Below are positions 61,760-64,000 of a stretch of DNA of 64,000 bases, piece by piece. Each line of letters begins with the position of its first letter. Positions within the stretch are counted from its first letter, which is position 1. This DNA comes from Xenophilus arseniciresistens. Lineage in GTDB: Bacteria > Pseudomonadota > Gammaproteobacteria > Burkholderiales > Burkholderiaceae_C. Where the stretch lies: contig NZ_JAQIPB010000002.1 in assembly GCF_028023875.1 (NCBI RefSeq), positions 620,001 to 684,000 of the forward strand, read 5' to 3'. The notes below the pieces were generated by a model that was not told where the DNA came from, did no database searches, and saw only the letters and a list, made by a program, of their open reading frames with translations. The translations under genes were made by a program, and so were the position numbers.

Positions 61760-63304
61760 TCAGCGCGTGCCGGCCAGGCGCGCGAAGTCTGCATCCAGCT
61801 TGGCCAGCGACGCATCGATGTGCGCGCGCCGCTCGCGCGTCCAGCTCTCCTGCGCGGCCAGCTTCTGCCGGGCTTCCTGGAGCATGCGCGCCACTTCGGC
61901 CGGCTGCGGGCCGCCGCGCGTGGCGCGGTTCTTCACGATGGCCACCGGGTCCAGCGTGGCGCGGAACTCGGCCTCGCTCATGGGCAGCGTGGCGCTGTGC
62001 TCTGTGCCCTTCACCGCCTCCGCATAGATGCGGCGGGCCTGCGCGTAGGGGAAGTCCAGGGGCTTGATGTTCTTCTCCTTCGCGTAGTCCACCACTTCGG
62101 AGGCGAAGTGATGCCCCACGCGGAAGGGCAGCTTGTACTTGCGCATCAGCACGTCGGCCAGCTCCTGCGAGGCGGTCCAGTCGCTGTTGAGTTCTTCCAG
62201 CGCGCGCTCGGGGCTGACCACCAGGCCATTGAACACGCGCTCGAGGTTGCGCAGCGCGGTGATGCCCGCATCGACCATCGCGCGGTTGGGCTTGACCTCC
62301 TTGGGGTCGCTCATGCCCGGCGTGATGTTGTGGGCCTGGATGGCCACGCCCATGGCCAGCGACAGGGCCGTGGACGCATCGCGCCGCGTGCTGTTGAGCA
62401 GACCCGGGTTGCGCTTTTGCGGCATGGCGCTGGAGACATAGGTGTTCGCACCGCCTTCGGCCAGCAGCATCCAGGGGCGCGACTGCGCGTACTGGGTCAT
62501 GATGTCTTCGACGAAATGGCCGGTGTGCAGCGCCAGGCTGCTGACCACCGCGCCCACTTCCACGGGGTGCTCCATCGACGATATCTGCGAGGCGTCATAG
62601 GCGTTGTCGACCACGCCCGCAAAGCCCAGGTAGGCGGCCATGCGCTCGCGGTTGAGCGGCCAGCTGCTGCCGTTGAGCACGGTGGTGCCCATGGCCGAGC
62701 GGTCGATGCGCGCATAGGCTTCGCGCAGGCGCTGCGCATCGCGCTCGAAGCCCGCCGCGTGGCCCAGCAGGTAGTGGCCCAGGCTGTTGGGCTGCGCGGC
62801 CACGCCGTTGGTGTAGTTGGGCACGATGGTGGCCGCATGGCGCTCGGCCAGCTTCAGCAGCGTGCCGGTGCTGCGGTTGAGCTGCTCCGACAGGCGCAGC
62901 AGGTCTTCGCGCAGCATGGCCGCGCGGTAGGTGGCGTGCATGTCCTGGCTGGAACGGCCCGCGTGCAGGAGCGTCACCTCCTGCCCGGCCGCCTCGATCA
63001 GCAGCGGCTCGAAGCTGATCACGGTGGAGGGCCGCTTGCCGCCGGGTTGCGCGCCCGCCTGCAGCACCTGCGTGATGCCGGCCGTGATGCGCGGGGTCAT
63101 GGCGCGGTCCAGCAGGCCTTCGTCGGTGTTGATGACGGCGGTGGCCTTGTTGATCTCGCCGAGCCAGAAGAACTCGTCGCGCGGTGCGGCAGCGGCAGCG
63201 CGGGGTGCGGCTGCGGCGGGCGCGGTCGCAGGGGCCTGGGTCTGTGCGAGCGCAGGCAGGGCGATCAGTGCGGCGGCGACCAGCGGGGCCAGTTGGAATC
63301 TCAT
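61760..63304 (-). CDS. Exported argininosuccinate-lyase-like enzyme (fumarase/aspartase superfamily)
   Basis: 514 aa. A Sec signal peptide (about 1-21, ALIALPALAQ) is followed by a 25-residue Ala/Pro linker. The superfamily signature loop SSAMPQKRNPG with the catalytic Ser is intact; RSSQDMHATYRAAML and NGSSWPLNRERMAAYLGF match argininosuccinate-lyase-type helices. Cytosolic ASLs lack any leader, so this is a periplasmic lyase of unknown substrate, not housekeeping ArgH. It diverges from the NlpC/P60 gene. Confidence 0.82.
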   Translation of the reverse strand: MRFQLAPLVAAALIALPALAQTQAPATAPAAAAPRAAAAAPRDEFFWLGEINKATAVINTDEGLLDRAMTPRITAGITQVLQAGAQPGGKRPSTVISFEPLLIEAAGQEVTLLHAGRSSQDMHATYRAAMLREDLLRLSEQLNRSTGTLLKLAERHAATIVPNYTNGVAAQPNSLGHYLLGHAAGFERDAQRLREAYARIDRSAMGTTVLNGSSWPLNRERMAAYLGFAGVVDNAYDASQISSMEHPVEVGAVVSSLALHTGHFVEDIMTQYAQSRPWMLLAEGGANTYVSSAMPQKRNPGLLNSTRRDASTALSLAMGVAIQAHNITPGMSDPKEVKPNRAMVDAGITALRNLERVFNGLVVSPERALEELNSDWTASQELADVLMRKYKLPFRVGHHFASEVVDYAKEKNIKPLDFPYAQARRIYAEAVKGTEHSATLPMSEAEFRATLDPVAIVKNRATRGGPQPAEVARMLQEARQKLAAQESWTRERRAHIDASLAKLDADFARLAGTR

Positions 63305-63482
63305 GCGTCTTGTCTCCGGACTCTGGGGATCGGGCAACGATAGGGCGTGCCGCATCATTCGGTCAAATATGAATCTTCGGCCCCATCCATACGAAACACA
63401 TATGAAGACGCAACCGGGCTGCGAAGCGCACGCAGGGTTTTTGGCAGGCGCGCGCCACAGGGCTTCTGCACAATAGCCGGCC

Positions 63483-64000
63483 ATGCGAAACCTGCCCGCC
63501 CTGCCCGATTCGCCTGCCGCCGCCACCCACCGACGAAGCCTGCTCGCGCTGGGCATTGCCACGCTGCCGGCCCTGTGGCTGGCTGGCTGCGGCAGCGCAC
63601 CGCGGGCCACGGGCACTTCCGCGGGCAGGCGCCGCCCGGCGCCGGTGTCGGCCCTCTCGCCCGAGCAGGCGCATGACATCGCGATCCACGCACTGGGCCT
63701 GGTGGGCACGCCCTACCGCTACGGCGGCAACACGCCCGAAGGCGGCTTCGACTGCAGCGGGCTGATCGGCTATGTGTACGGCCACAGCGCGGGCATGGCG
63801 CCGCCGCGCACCGTGGCCGCACTCTCGGGCTTCGGCGCGGTCATCGAGGCCGAGGAGCTGCGCGGCGGCGATCTGGTGCTCTTCGGCGGCGGCCGGCCGC
63901 ACCATGCGGGCATCTACGTGGGCGAGCGCCGCTTCGTGCATGCGCCCTCCACGGGCGGCACGGTGCGGGTGGATCGGCTGGACGGCGTGTACTGGTCGCG
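63483..64000 (+). CDS. NlpC/P60 family lipoprotein (3' end outside window)
   Basis: About 172 residues are visible. Lipobox LAGC places the lipidated Cys at residue 36. The NlpC/P60 domain has nucleophile Cys91 in GGFDCSGLIGYVYG and His141 in RPHHAGIYVGERRF. It should cut murein stem peptides (D-Glu-mDAP bond) at the outer or inner membrane face. The frame is open at the right edge, so the C-terminus is missing. Confidence 0.92.
   Translation, partial: MRNLPALPDSPAAATHRRSLLALGIATLPALWLAGCGSAPRATGTSAGRRRPAPVSALSPEQAHDIAIHALGLVGTPYRYGGNTPEGGFDCSGLIGYVYGHSAGMAPPRTVAALSGFGAVIEAEELRGGDLVLFGGGRPHHAGIYVGERRFVHAPSTGGTVRVDRLDGVYWS

Overview
The window is about 64 kb of uniformly GC-rich, gene-dense bacterial chromosome. 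The gene families and several neighbourhoods (ECF sigma-DUF3619-DUF3106-RDD-dgkA; hupB-tRNA-Val-ppiD-tRNA-His; EarP with an Arg32-type EF-P; many Bug/TctC binding proteins) point to Burkholderiales, most likely Comamonadaceae (Acidovorax/Delftia/Variovorax-like). That placement is an inference from gene content. I see no rRNA, CRISPR array, insertion sequence or prophage.

Layout. 1-6.2 kb: phosphate and polyphosphate region: pstS (cut by the left edge), ppx, sixA, ppk and an OlsB-like N-acyltransferase, with Pho-box sequences before pstS and ppk. 6.4-7.3 kb: YfcG-type glutathione transferase, tRNA-Pro and tRNA-Arg. 7.5-11.1 kb: ilvB-ilvN-ilvC, with palindromic repeats in both gaps and a terminator after ilvC. 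11.3-14.8 kb: ECF sigma factor, DUF3619, DUF3106, RDD, dgkA and a LOG-family gene. 14.8-17.4 kb: tRNA-His, ppiD, tRNA-Val and hupB. 17.7-20.7 kb: a tartrate/malate-type dehydrogenase overlapping a fluoroacetate-dehalogenase-like hydrolase, with a divergent LysR gene. 20.7-24.3 kb: EamA exporter, pgsA, uvrC. 24.4-29.7 kb: two Bug binding proteins, an HMG-CoA-lyase-type enzyme and a CaiB-type CoA transferase, with a divergent LysR gene. 29.7-33.4 kb: earP, efp, a crotonase homologue lacking one catalytic Glu, and a second LOG-family gene. 33.4-35.1 kb: histidine kinase and receiver-only regulator.

35.2-47.2 kb is the most unusual block: a 12-kb, single-strand locus matching the poorly understood Escherichia coli yehI/L/M/P/Q set (WGR-DUF4132 giant protein, MoxR-type AAA+ ATPase, DUF5682 protein, VWA protein, double-SWIM zinc protein). 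A YefM/RelE-ParE-type toxin-antitoxin pair with its own AT-rich palindromic operator sits in the middle. 47.4-52.3 kb: flavin reductase and an NMT1-type ABC transporter with two tandem paralogous binding proteins. 52.5-60.1 kb: acyl-CoA-type catabolic cluster (SDR, saccharopine-dehydrogenase-like reductase, acyl-CoA ligase, SCP2-type thiolase) ending in a large MalT-like LuxR regulator. 60.2-64 kb: DUF2272 protein, nucleoside deaminase, an exported argininosuccinate-lyase-like enzyme and an NlpC/P60 lipoprotein cut by the right edge.

Functional links. The first 6 kb reads as a phosphate-starvation module: uptake, polyphosphate synthesis and breakdown, and possibly phosphorus-free lipid synthesis. 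EarP rhamnosylates EF-P made from the next gene. The two CoA-enzyme clusters each carry a dedicated regulator and, in one case, solute-binding proteins, which suggests inducible use of organic acids whose identity the sequence does not show.
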